The notes under the pieces: model-generated
The model's input: only the letters and a program-made list of their open reading frames with translations
What the model was told of the DNA's origin: nothing
Database searches by the model: none
Assembly: GCA_030278955.1 (NCBI GenBank)
Contig: JAOANR010000003.1
Span: 61,890,195 to 61,954,194, forward strand
Direction of reading: 5' to 3'
Origin: Hygrophila difformis
Lineage: Eukaryota; Streptophyta; Magnoliopsida; Lamiales; Acanthaceae
DNA: 64,000 bases
Position numbers and translations under genes: made by a program
In this document: positions 47,816 through 57,913 of the stretch, piece by piece
Position numbering within the stretch: the first letter of the stretch is position 1
How the letters are laid out: every line of letters begins with the position of its first letter

Positions 47816-48058
47816 GATAAATGGACTTGGGAGACGAGTATTATACTTCTCCTTGGTTCTTTCCATATAGTACTAATACTTACCTTGTAGTAAAAATAGA
47901 ATTTGGTCACACGTAAAAAAGGAGAAGCAGTAGTATTATGTACACCTCGGAGCATAGCACCAAGTAAATCTGCACCGTCGGATGTGTCATCACGAGGCCA
48001 TGAATGGACCGTTCAGGTTAACCTATCCATGGAATCAGAACACCTTCAATTGAACAAG

Positions 48059-48070
48059 CTATAAAAAGCT
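48059..48070 (+). promoter_or_regulatory. Probable TATA box of the SPX-MFS gene
   Basis: CTATAAAAAGCT lies about 0.5 kb before the donor of the leader intron, consistent with transcription starting near 48090-48100. Confidence 0.45.
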
Positions 48071-48094
48071 AGAAAGGCTACTCCTTTTTTTTCT

Positions 48095-48571
48095 GGCAAT
48101 CATTCATTTCATTCATTCATTCATCCAAGTTATATCCTATTTTTGCAATCAATGCAAGTTACTAGTATTTTTTTTTTGATTCTTATTTCACTTGGGGTCC
48201 AATTGCGACTGTAATCGCATTTTGTCAATCTGTCGTTCTGTTCGGTGTCCCGCGCTGGTCCTGGTTGTCTTCCGAAGCACATCCCATGAAAACTCCCCTT
48301 TATTTGTATATGTGTGTGTAGTGTATATATATAGGTTGGCAAGTTGTAGGGCGCTGTAACTGGAATCACATTTGGGTGCGCCATTTGGGGGGACTTTCTT
48401 CAATTGTCCTTTGTTTATGCTCATTATCAACACAGGCTTTGAATTTGACCGAAGATCCGACTGTTTTTTAGAGTGTCGTGCTCGTTTTGTTTTCTTTCAA
48501 TCCGGGTCCGGATCCAGTGTTCGTTTGTTGATGTTCATCTAATCTTGCTGTTTACAAATTCCCGGCGGCTG
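48095..48571 (+). other. Probable 5' UTR exon of the SPX-MFS gene
   Basis: The stretch from the TATA box ends at GGCTG|GTATGT (48571/48572). The leader intron would run to CCCAGCAG at 49560, six nt before the ATG. A large leader intron is plausible for this family. The start is approximate. Confidence 0.45.
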
Positions 48572-49566
48572 GTATGTCATCCTGGAATGAAATCTTATTT
48601 CTTTGTATATGGTGTTCTTTGTTGGTATCTTGAATGATGAATGAAGAGTGTTTTAATGTAAATGAGTTTTTTATGATGTTCTGTGTCCTTTTTAAAGTTT
48701 TTTATAAAGAGGGTTTCTCTTTTTAAATTAACTTGTTGATTAAAGCAATCAGAGGATTATGTGCTTTAATTTTGTTTCCCAAGGATCATGTGTACTGTAG
48801 ACATGTGGTTCATGTTTTTGCACAATTTTTCAAGAATGGCATAAATATGTATGTGTTGGATAATTAAGTTTGTGGGTCATGTTATGGGAGCTTTTCTTGA
48901 CATTTTGTATCACTAGTGGGTTGGAGGAGGCCATTTTATTTTTAATAGTGACAAATGATTGTGGTTGATGTATTGACGAATTATGTCCGTCCAGTGGAAA
49001 TGTGGTGCCTAACACATCATAGACAATTCTTCAGGCTAAGTCAATGAAGAGGAGCTTGTTCTTGTTCAAAATAAATTCCTTTCGAGGATATGCTTTTCAC
49101 TGTTAGAGAGAGACTATTCTGCTAAAAATACAAATTATTGTGCGACTTGGTCTTTTTCATGATTTGAAGTGTTGGTTTCTGTCTCCACCGTGTGAAAAGG
49201 GTAACACCGGCTAGGCTGTTGATAACTGTTGTTTTCATTTAATTGAATTAGTGAAATGAGGGAGCATGGAAATAGTTTTGCTTATGGTATAGCCAGCAGT
49301 GTTGGATGAGAATTTCAGTTGGTTGGTGCATCTTGGCTGAGAAAATTTTAGCTGTTTTCACCTTATATTCTTGAGAGTGCTTGGAGGAAACCTTTTACGG
49401 AAAGTGACAAAAACATTTTGGTTGCTTCCGCGGCATACTTATTAACGAAGTGTATCCTAACATAGGCCTTATTAAGAATATTAACGAAGTTCAACAATTT
49501 TGTTAAACTTATGCAATTACAAGTTTCTTTTCTGAGTATTGCATTTTTTTTACCCAGCAGATAGAG

Positions 49567-52500
49567 ATGGTTGAATTTGGGAAAAAGTTGAAGGAAAGGC
49601 AAATTCAAGAATGGCAAGGGTATGTTGTGTGCTTCAATATGTATTTTATTCAATTGAGGATCAACTTCTCATTCATGATACAGTATTTGTTGGCATCTGA
49701 GGAATAATTGCATCATTCCAAATGTAGGAACGTATGTGATCTGATTTGTTAAACCTGTTCACTTATAACAAAAAGAATCATTGTATTTAGCTCAGCACAA
49801 TAAATGCGCTTTATTTACAACACGGTACAAATCCCATTGTCTGTATTTTTTTCATTGTTCTTTTGTGATAATATTTTTATAGTGAAAAAAGAAGTCTTAT
49901 AATGTGGCTAATGAAAAGTTGAGTAATGATTAATGATGGTGGTCACATAAAGCAAGAAAATGATCATAATGAACTCAAACATGTAGAAATCACCATGTCC
50001 CTTGTATTGTCATACTTTCTGTCCCTCAAGTGATTTGAGATACTCTGTTCCTAGGTACTATATCAACTACAAATTGATGAAGAAAAAAGTGAAGCAGTAT
50101 GCAAGTCAAATTGAAGCAGGGGCACTGGAGCGTAGGCATGTTCTGAAGGACTTCTCAAGAATGCTAGATATTCAGGTACATAAACTACGTTGACTGATGT
50201 AATAATGTTCTTGTGGTGCAACCTTACTATGTTCTGCTTTGTAATAAAATGAAACATAACCAAATAAATCTTATGCATTTTTCGTCATGTCAATACAATT
50301 TGAGTTCCTTGTTCATGAACTCAAGATACAAGATTTTGTGGAGATACTTGCCCTTTTTAAACTCCTTTTTCATCATGTAAAGTTTATGTTAGTCGTTAAA
50401 CTGGGATGGTGGTGAATGCTAGGTGTCTGATACATTCCTTTTGTAGATTGGCGCCACAATTTTGAAAATTTTCATCTCAGTTCATTTTAATATAGGCCAT
50501 TTTCATATGGGTTTTCATTTTTTTTTTTTTTTTAATTGCATATTTCCCTCTTTTGCGACATGATTTTCATCAGTTGTAGGCTCTTTTGGTCTATACACAG
50601 AGTATGCGGAAGAATGCCATTTCCATGTCGCATTTGTGTGCTCCTTGTGCATCTCTGTGTCTTTTCTTGTTAGAGTTCAATGAGTATAGTTTTCACTACG
50701 ATTTTTCTGACAGTGAAGCTCATCTTGTACCTGCTTGATTGCAGATAGAGAAAATTGTGCTCTTTATGTTGGAACAGCAAGGCATCCTTGCAAGCAGGAT
50801 TGCCCAGTTGAATGAACAACAAAATGGTCTCCAGGAACAGCCAGACTTCTCAAGAATATCGGAACTAAGTGATGCTTACAGGGAAGTCGGGCAGGATCTC
50901 TTACGGCTTCTATTTTTTGTTGAAATGAATGCCATTGGCCTCCGGAAGATCCTCAAGAAATTTGATAAGCGATTTGGGTACAAATTCACTGATTACTATG
51001 TAAAAACACGTGCAAATCATCCATATTCGCAGCTTCAGCAAGTATTTAAGCATGTGGTAATATTAAATGGAAAGCAATAATGCTACTTCTGCTCTCTTAT
51101 TCCTGTCTGATGTTCAATGTTTAGAGTTTAGACTATGTGATATCTAAATTTTTTATATTGAAGATGCTTATTGACAACTTTGTTACTAACTTGTGGCGAC
51201 TCAGGGCTTAGGAGCAGTGGTTGGAGCTATATCTCGCAATCTAGCTGATCTTCAAATTTGCCAAGGAAGCTACTTATCCATTTACGACCAACCTGCTCTT
51301 CCTTTCCAGGTACACTCATTCCATATTCTGCACAGCGTTCATCAAAATTTATGTTTGTTTCACTATACCGATCTCAATCTTACTTCCTTGAGAAGTACTT
51401 TCTTGATTTATCATTGATACTTTTTTGCAGGATCCGGTTGTGGATACACTAAATTCAGCTGTTGACAGATTAACCCACTCGACAAATTTCCTTGAGTTTT
51501 TGGGCCAACATGCTCTTATCATGCACGAGGAGTTACCTTCAGCTATCACTCTTGATGAACATGTTGATGATCAGAGATACCATTTCATGTCCCTTCTTCT
51601 AAACCTGGCCAACACATTTCTTTATATGGTCAATACGTACATTATCGTTCCCACAGCTGATGATTACTCTTTGAGTCTTGGGGCAGCAGCAACAGTCTGT
51701 GGTATCGTGATTGGGGCCATGGCAGTGGCACAAGTATTTTCTTCTGTCTATTTCAGCGCCTGGTCCAACAAATCATACTTCAAACCCTTGATATTCAGCA
51801 GCATCATGCTCTTCATTGGAAATCTTATGTATGCCATGGCTTATGATTTAAAGTCAATAACAATACTTTTGATGGGACGGCTGCTTTGCGGGTAGGAACT
51901 TTTGACCTGATCAAAATTTGTCATTTGCTAGCATTGGCGCGTATACAATCTCGATATACTGCCTGCTTTGATGTATCATCTTGCCTTGATATAACTGAGT
52001 GTATGTTGTATAAACCTATTAATTTGACATTTCCCCCACTTTTTGTGAACTTTTAGGTTTGGTTCAGCCCGAGCAGTCAACAGACGCTACATCAGCGACT
52101 GTGTGCCTCTCAAAATCCGTCTTCAGGCTTCAGCAGGTTTTGTTAGTGCAAGCGCTTTGGGAATGGCTTGTGGCCCTGCACTTGCCGGCGTACTTCAAAC
52201 GAAATTTAAACTCTTTAATTTGACATTCAATCAGAACACTTTGCCGGGTTGGGTAATGGCTATTGCATGGTTGTTCTATTTGGTATGGTGTTGGATCTCA
52301 TTTCGAGAACCTGCTCGTGAGGCTGAACCTATCATTGCTGCACAGGAATCTACTGCTGGTATTTACCTTATCTTTTAATCTATTTTAGTTTCTCTAACGG
52401 CTGCAAAAGAAGGTTGAGTTTGATACATGTATCCATACATTTATTGGTCTTTCAGCAACAGCAGCTAAAAACGATAAGCTTGAGAAAGGCCTCGTACAAC

Positions 52501-53498
52501 CTTTACTTGCATCGAAGGAACATGTACAGGATGATGATGACGAAGATCAAGAATGCGATGGAACTGAAGAGACTCCAGAGCTATCTCGTCAGGCAGCCAA
52601 CTCGCTAGGTTCTGCCTATAAATTGCTCACTCCATCTGTGAAGGTAATAAGATCCTCAATTTTGACAGTAGTGTTTCTTTGAAATATTTGGTAGTATATA
52701 TAGCCAACATTATGCTTATATTCTATCCTACCTTCTTGCAGGTCCAGCTGTTGATTTATTTCATGCTTAAATACGCAATGGAAATTCTTCTTTCAGAATC
52801 TAGTGTTGTCACGACGTACTATTTTGGTTGGACAACTAGCACAGTGTCAATATTCCTTGCCTGCCTCGGCCTCACAGTTCTTCCAATAAACATTGTTGTC
52901 GGAAATTACATCAGCAATATGTACGAGGACAGGTAAAATAAAACACAAATGTCACCAACAACATCGTCAATGTGGCTTGTTGACACAATCTACTAACTCG
53001 CTTATTTCGTGAATCCATCTGCAGGCAAATATTACTTGCATCTGAAATTATGGTCCTTGTGGGCATAATTTTCAGCTTTCACTTTATAATCCCATATTCT
53101 GTGCCACAATACGTTTGCTCGGGCCTTGTCATGTTTGTCGCTGCTGAAGTATTAGAAGGTAAGACAAAATCCCAACCCCCGAGGAGCATTCATCTTTTAT
53201 GGACTCAACAGAAAGGATACCAAATGAAATTTTCTTGTTTTGTTTTGGCTTCATTCCAGGGGTGAATCTATCTCTACTCTCCCGAGTAATGTCATCCAGG
53301 CTATCTCGTGGAACTTACAATGGGGGACTTTTGTCGACTGAGGCTGGGACACTTGCCCGGGTGGTGGCAGACGCGACAATCACCCTGGCCGGATATTTGG
53401 GACAGAGTAAGCTGTTGAATGTCACACTTGCGCCTTCCCTGGTGATATGCATATTATCCATAGTTGCTACTTGTTTTACATACAATTCTCTGTACTGA
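49567..53498 (+). CDS. SPX-MFS vacuolar phosphate transporter (PHT5/VPT type)
   Basis: Loads inorganic phosphate into the vacuole under control of inositol pyrophosphates sensed by its SPX domain. Coding exons: 49567-49619, 50055-50175, 50745-51056, 51205-51309, 51431-51891, 52057-52358, 52456-52643, 52742-52932, 53025-53158, 53260-53498. They join into 701 aa, near the 697 aa of Arabidopsis PHT5;1. The start [20 protein letters not shown] is the typical family N-terminus. The SPX ligand-binding residues are present: Y23 and K27 in [11 protein letters not shown], and K126, K129, K130, K133 in [13 protein letters not shown]. The MFS part begins near residue 235 ([20 protein letters not shown]). 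The family signature [17 protein letters not shown] lies in the middle, and an acidic loop (DDDDEDQE) separates the two membrane halves. The closest named relatives are At1g63010/At4g22990/At4g11810. Which one is orthologous is not decided here. Confidence 0.95.
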
Positions 53499-54181
53499 TC
53501 ATAGTTGTCTGTTGTCCATAGTTTCTTCCAACAATTGTGTTGTGTTTTTGTATTACAATGGAGATTGAAGATTACTCTCTGTTGTGTCTGTTTCATCATT
53601 CTCTCTCAGCATTTCTGATTCTGCACAATATTCAGAGATGGATGATGATTAGTCTGAAATTTTGTTTTATTTGTTACAAAATGTTGAAATACAAGTTGGT
53701 AATAAGCTAAGGCAGCCAATTTCTTGTTTGTTGTGATTTGTGAAAGTCATTATGCTTATGATTTATTTTACCCAACTGAGTGGCAAGTAAGCTAACCTTT
53801 TCCATCTCAACCAACAATCATCATATACTTATACAAGCATACAATAGTTTAACCAAACCCATCAATCACAATTTCAAACGCATTAAAAGCCTGCTAGCTA
53901 CTCCATGGATCCTTCTCATTGCACTTTTTAAGTAAAAGGGTTTCAAGAAATTAAACCTTGCCTATCCTATTATCCTAATAGGATATAACTCCATCATCAC
54001 TTGATAATCGCCTGAGTTTTTTGGTGATGGATGGATGCCCACCACCAACCACTCCATATATCAGATCATCTAATACATCACTTGTGTACTTAAATTCCCT
54101 GCAGTTGTTGTTGTATTCATTGATGATTCAATCATCAGAAAGAAAATTGGCTGCTGCTGCTGCTGCTGCTGCATCATCAAT

Positions 54182-54296
54182 ATGAACAAGTTAAGGATAG
54201 CCATAAGAACCACGAGCAGCTGCATCATGCTCGCCCTGCTGCATCGTCACCTTCGCCCTTTGGAATGTTCTTTTCATCTTCAAGCACACCTATCTA
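54182..54296 (+). pseudogene. Frameshifted N-terminal anchor region of GT61 copy 1
   Basis: An ATG at 54182 starts MNKLRIAIRTTSSCIMLA, matching copy 2 (58411). One extra C in the CGCCC run at 54232-54236 (copy 2 has CGCC) then moves translation out of frame. The distance from this ATG to the internal ATG is 115 nt here and 117 nt in copy 2, i.e. one codon fewer plus one base more. The hydrophobic anchor seen in copy 2 is thus lost. A sequencing error is possible. Confidence 0.75.
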
Positions 54297-55517
54297 ATGG
54301 CCCCCGGCCCAGTTCCAGCAGCTCCTCCTCCTCCACTATTCAGCATTCGTAACTTGACCAGAACGAGATATCACGCGTACGAATTGAAGGGCGACATAAG
54401 AATCCATGGCAACTCCACCACTATTTTCATTGCATCATCTTCTTCTTCTTCATCATTGATGGACGACAGGCGGAAGATCCCCAAACCTTACGCCATTCTC
54501 CAATTCGATGAGGGCAATCGAAACAACGCGACTGAGTTCAAAATCCGAGTAATTAACAATCATCATGAAGAGTTATTGCCTCATTGCACTCGGAATTTCA
54601 GCATCCCGGTCCTGTTTTTCGGTTTTAGTCCATTCATCGGAAACCCCTACCATGACATGAGCGACAACCTCGTTCCCCTCTACTTGACCTCCCGATTTTT
54701 CAACACGAGTACAAGATTCCTCCTCCTCAAAGGCAACAAGAAGCGCGCCACCTGGTGGAACGACAAGTACAGACTTATCTTAAAAACGCTCTCCGACTAC
54801 GACATGATGGACATTTCCGATAGTTCCATAAACAATGAAGTGCTGTGTTTCCCACAGGCCATTACCGGCGTCGTATACCACAACTATCTCAGCATCGATC
54901 CCTCTACACCTCCACACTATTCAATACAAAACTTCACGCATTTTCTCCGCAGCATATATTCCCTCCCTAGGGACACGGTGCAGCTGTGTCATAATAATAA
55001 AGTAGTGAAGCAGCAGCCACGGCTGCTAATAATATCCAGGAACAAGACGCGGCGCCTGACTAATGCGGCGGAAATAGCGGAGGCAGGCCGGCAGCTGGGA
55101 TTCGACGTGGTGGTGACGGAGCTGGGGTGGGAGTTGGCGCCAGTGGCGGCGTTGGTGAACTCCGCGGACGTGATGGTGGGGGTGCACGGGGCGGGTCTGA
55201 CCAACATGGTGTTCCTTCCGAGGAACGCCGTGCTGGTTCAGATCATCCCCGTCCGGGTGGAGGTCGTTTCTGGATGTTATAGAGTTCCTGCAGGAGATAT
55301 GGGACTGAAGTATATGGAGTATAGGATAGGGGTGAATGAGAGCACCCTCACGGGGAAGCAATTGGAACGTGTTGCCAATCGGACGCATGTGGAGTACGCG
55401 TTGTATAAACAAATTTATTTGAAAGCACAGAATGTTAAGGTTGATGTCCGAAGGTTCAAGGAAACTGTGCTGTCCATGGCTTTGGATCATGTACTTCTTT
55501 CTACTGCTGCCCATTAA
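54297..55517 (+). CDS. GT61 (DUF563) glycosyltransferase, copy 1, N-terminally truncated frame
   Basis: Intronless ORF of 406 aa from the first downstream in-frame ATG. GT61 enzymes act in the Golgi; plant members add xylose, arabinose or related sugars to xylan or N-glycans. Substrate is not predictable here. Family signatures: the central block FIGNPYHDMSDNLVPLYLTS and, near residues 295-310, GVHGAGLTNMVFLP followed by VQIIPV. Several N-glycosylation-type NxT/S sites are present. The ORF lacks the signal anchor because of a one-base insertion upstream (54182-54296), so the product as read would not enter the secretory pathway. The body is otherwise intact and about 80% or more like copy 2 by eye, which suggests recent loss or a sequence error. 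Confidence 0.8.
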   Translation: MAPGPVPAAPPPPLFSIRNLTRTRYHAYELKGDIRIHGNSTTIFIASSSSSSSLMDDRRKIPKPYAILQFDEGNRNNATEFKIRVINNHHEELLPHCTRNFSIPVLFFGFSPFIGNPYHDMSDNLVPLYLTSRFFNTSTRFLLLKGNKKRATWWNDKYRLILKTLSDYDMMDISDSSINNEVLCFPQAITGVVYHNYLSIDPSTPPHYSIQNFTHFLRSIYSLPRDTVQLCHNNKVVKQQPRLLIISRNKTRRLTNAAEIAEAGRQLGFDVVVTELGWELAPVAALVNSADVMVGVHGAGLTNMVFLPRNAVLVQIIPVRVEVVSGCYRVPAGDMGLKYMEYRIGVNESTLTGKQLERVANRTHVEYALYKQIYLKAQNVKVDVRRFKETVLSMALDHVLLSTAAH

Positions 55518-55818
55518 TTACTAGGGTTAACTTAAATGATGATGATACCCAATAGCCATTGGATTATAATTATGAGTTTCTTCTTGAATAATTAATTGCC
55601 TAAATGCAATAAAGATTCAATCTTGTGCTTTTGAATCTTCTTTGTCAGCATTTCTGGCTAATTGTAGGAAAATAATAAAAATAAAAAAAAATTATTCACA
55701 CTTTTTCAAATTACATAAAGAATGCCCTATAAAATAGGTGCACAACCTAAATCTTACCATCGAATAAATCTCAACCAACAACCAAATCTTGAACTCATTC
55801 AAATCTTACTATAATATA

Positions 55819-56078
55819 CTCCCTTCGTCCCACTTAACTTGTCTTGTTTCACTTTTGCACACAATCCAGTACACTTTTTCAACTGCTAATATCTCAAAAT
55901 ATGTACAACAAAAAATTATGTAAAATATATATTCTAAAACTACATGATTATACGATTCTAACAAGACCGAACTCGACTATTTTTTTCCAAATATATACAT
56001 AAAATAAAATCGAGTCAAAGTATAACAATGAACAGTGTCAAAAAGTCAAACAGGACACGTTAGCTGGGACGGAGGGAG
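55819..56078. mobile_element. Stowaway-like MITE between the GT61 copies
   Basis: Starts CTCCCTTCGTCCCACTTAAC and ends TAGCTGGGACGGAGGGAG, with TA flanks. 260 bp. Confidence 0.87.
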
Positions 56079-56148
56079 TAATACTTTTATTTTGTAAATT
56101 CTCTACATTATTATTTTGTAGAGATTTTAAAAAATATTATAATTCATT

Positions 56149-56681
56149 GGGTGCGGTTAGGGTGCGGACACCATGTCCGTGCGGACAAAGTCCGCAATCG
56201 TTGAATTCGTAACTCAGCGTCATGAAATACACAATTCAGCGACAGAGCCAATTCAATTCAGCGACGCGGCCTACGCAATTCAGCGACATTATTGTATTCA
56301 TCTCAACGAGGTTTGAGGTTAGAGCCGTTTGAAGGTCATTGGGATTTTGAACGCATCCCAGCGACGGAGCCTTCACAATTCAGCGACATGGCCTATGTAA
56401 TTCAGCGACGTGGCCTATGCAATTAAGCGACATTATTATATTCATTTCAGCGATACAATTTTATATTTCAGCGACATGGTTCTATGCATTTGAACGCATC
56501 TCAGCGACGGTCCCTATACAATTCAGCGACATGAACTATGTTGTTTCAGCGACATTACTAATACAATTCAACGACTCGATATAGTAACCCTACAAATAAT
56601 CTCAACCGTTGGATGATGAAAATGATCAACGGTTGCGGACGACGTCCGTACAGACGAAACGTCCGTACCCTACCATACACC
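56149..56681. mobile_element. TIR element packed with CAGCGAC motifs
   Basis: The ends are inverted: TTAGGGTGCGGAC...TCCGCAATCGTTGA on the left matches, on the other strand, GTAGGGTACGGAC...TCCGCAACCGTTGA from the right. The interior (about 56210-56575) holds ten exact CAGCGAC heptamers, mostly as AATTCAGCGACAT or close forms, and several one-base variants. No ORF. Limits are approximate and no target duplication was fixed. Confidence 0.65.
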
Positions 56682-56817
56682 ATAATTTATATTTCGTTGG
56701 AGAGCTTCTCTCCAAAACTTCTGGATTATCTTGGTGCACTTCTTACCAAATAAATTCTGAAGCACTTCTCTTCAGCAACTTCTTCTTCGTGAACTTGTTG
56801 ATGTATGATCTCATCAA

Positions 56818-57571
56818 TAGGAATGGCAATGGGCCGGTTTTTGGATGGGGAGTAGCATCCCCGTTCCCAAAACCATTAGCATTTTGAATCCCTAAAACCG
56901 GTCCGATCCCTGTGGGGACCTTATCGAGGATCCCATCGGTTACCATAATTTTCCCGATCCCCATTGAAGATCTTATTGGAGACTCCCTTACAAGCCATTT
57001 TTTTTTTTTATTAACTGGAATGGTCGGAGCCATTTTATTCAAAACAACTTTCAATATAAATCATATATCAAAACACGCATAAAAAATGTTTAACAGTGAA
57101 CAATAATCAACATCTACCGTTCATAATAGTTTCCAATATATAATAAACCCATTAACTAATTGGCTTTGGTAATTTTTTTTACTTTGCGAAGCCAAAGGTC
57201 AGAGAAATAAGTTGTGAGAGCCTATGTCATGGGTTGGGAAGTCGTGTGGGGGAATAATATATAAAATATATCGGGGATGGACTGATTAATTAACCACTAA
57301 AATAAGCCACTATTCTTTTTGCAATTATTTTAGAACGGACTTTGTAAAAATTAAAAATATAATATATAAAATATTAATTATAATATATAAAAAATGTAAT
57401 AAATAATATATAAAATATATCGGGGATGGGCCGGGCGGGGACTACTTCCCCCATCCTCGTCCCTAAAAAAATTCCCAATCCCCGGCTCATCCCATAGTAC
57501 TCTCCCAAAACCGAACCGAAAATTTGATTTTCGATTTTCACCACTGGGTATGGACTTTTTTGTCATCCCTA
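56818..57571. mobile_element. hAT-like non-autonomous element with 8-bp TSD
   Basis: Begins TAGGAATGGCAA and ends TTGTCATCCCTA, an inverted pair matching at 10 of 12 positions. It is flanked by perfect CTCATCAA repeats (56810-56817 and 57572-57579). Target length and termini fit the hAT superfamily. 754 bp; the inner ends also pair around GGATGGGGA/TCCCC segments. No transposase is encoded. Confidence 0.82.
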
Positions 57572-57760
57572 CTCATCAACTTGATGAAGCACTCTCTATC
57601 CTCCAACCATCTTGTTTTTCATGAACTTGTTGATGTACCATCTCATCAACTCGTTGAAGCGCTCTCTGTCCAACCATCTTGAAAACGAATTTGTTGATGC
57701 ACCATCTCATCAACTTGTTGAAGCACTATCTATTCAACATTCAATTTATGAAGCATCATC
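57572..57760. repeat. Tandem array, units of 70-74 bp
   Basis: CTCATCAAC(T/C)(T/C)G(A/T)TGAAGC starts units at 57572, 57642 and 57716. Each unit also contains CCAACCATCTTG and TTGTTGATG(T/C)ACCAT. A related half unit lies left of the hAT element (about 56790-56817), so the array was split by it. Confidence 0.7.
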
Positions 57761-57913
57761 TCTTCACGATCTATGAAATCATTCTCTCTTGATCTTTTTT
57801 TGTAGAAGCACTTCTCTCCCACAGGACACTTTTTACATGATCTTGTTGATGCCATTCCGGCCGGAAGATGTCGAATACAACTGGGCAATCCAATAATCTA
57901 CTACTAATAATTA

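Larger units (their letters stand above)
40260..48050. other. Repeat-rich intergenic region between NRPD1 and SPX-MFS gene
   Basis: No host gene is supported in this 7.8 kb. It holds SINEs, a hAT-like element, a Stowaway-like MITE, long microsatellites and A runs. All open frames are short, or are translations of simple repeats. Confidence 0.65.
53700..55650 (+). repeat. Tandem segmental duplication, unit 1
   Basis: Unit 1 carries the first GT61 gene. Its 5' flank (TTTCTTGTTTGTTGTGATTT near 53729, TTACCCAACTGAGTGGCAAG) and 3' flank (GCCATTGGATTATAATTATG) both recur in unit 2 at 57914-59860. The duplication therefore includes flanks as well as the ORF. Confidence 0.8.
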
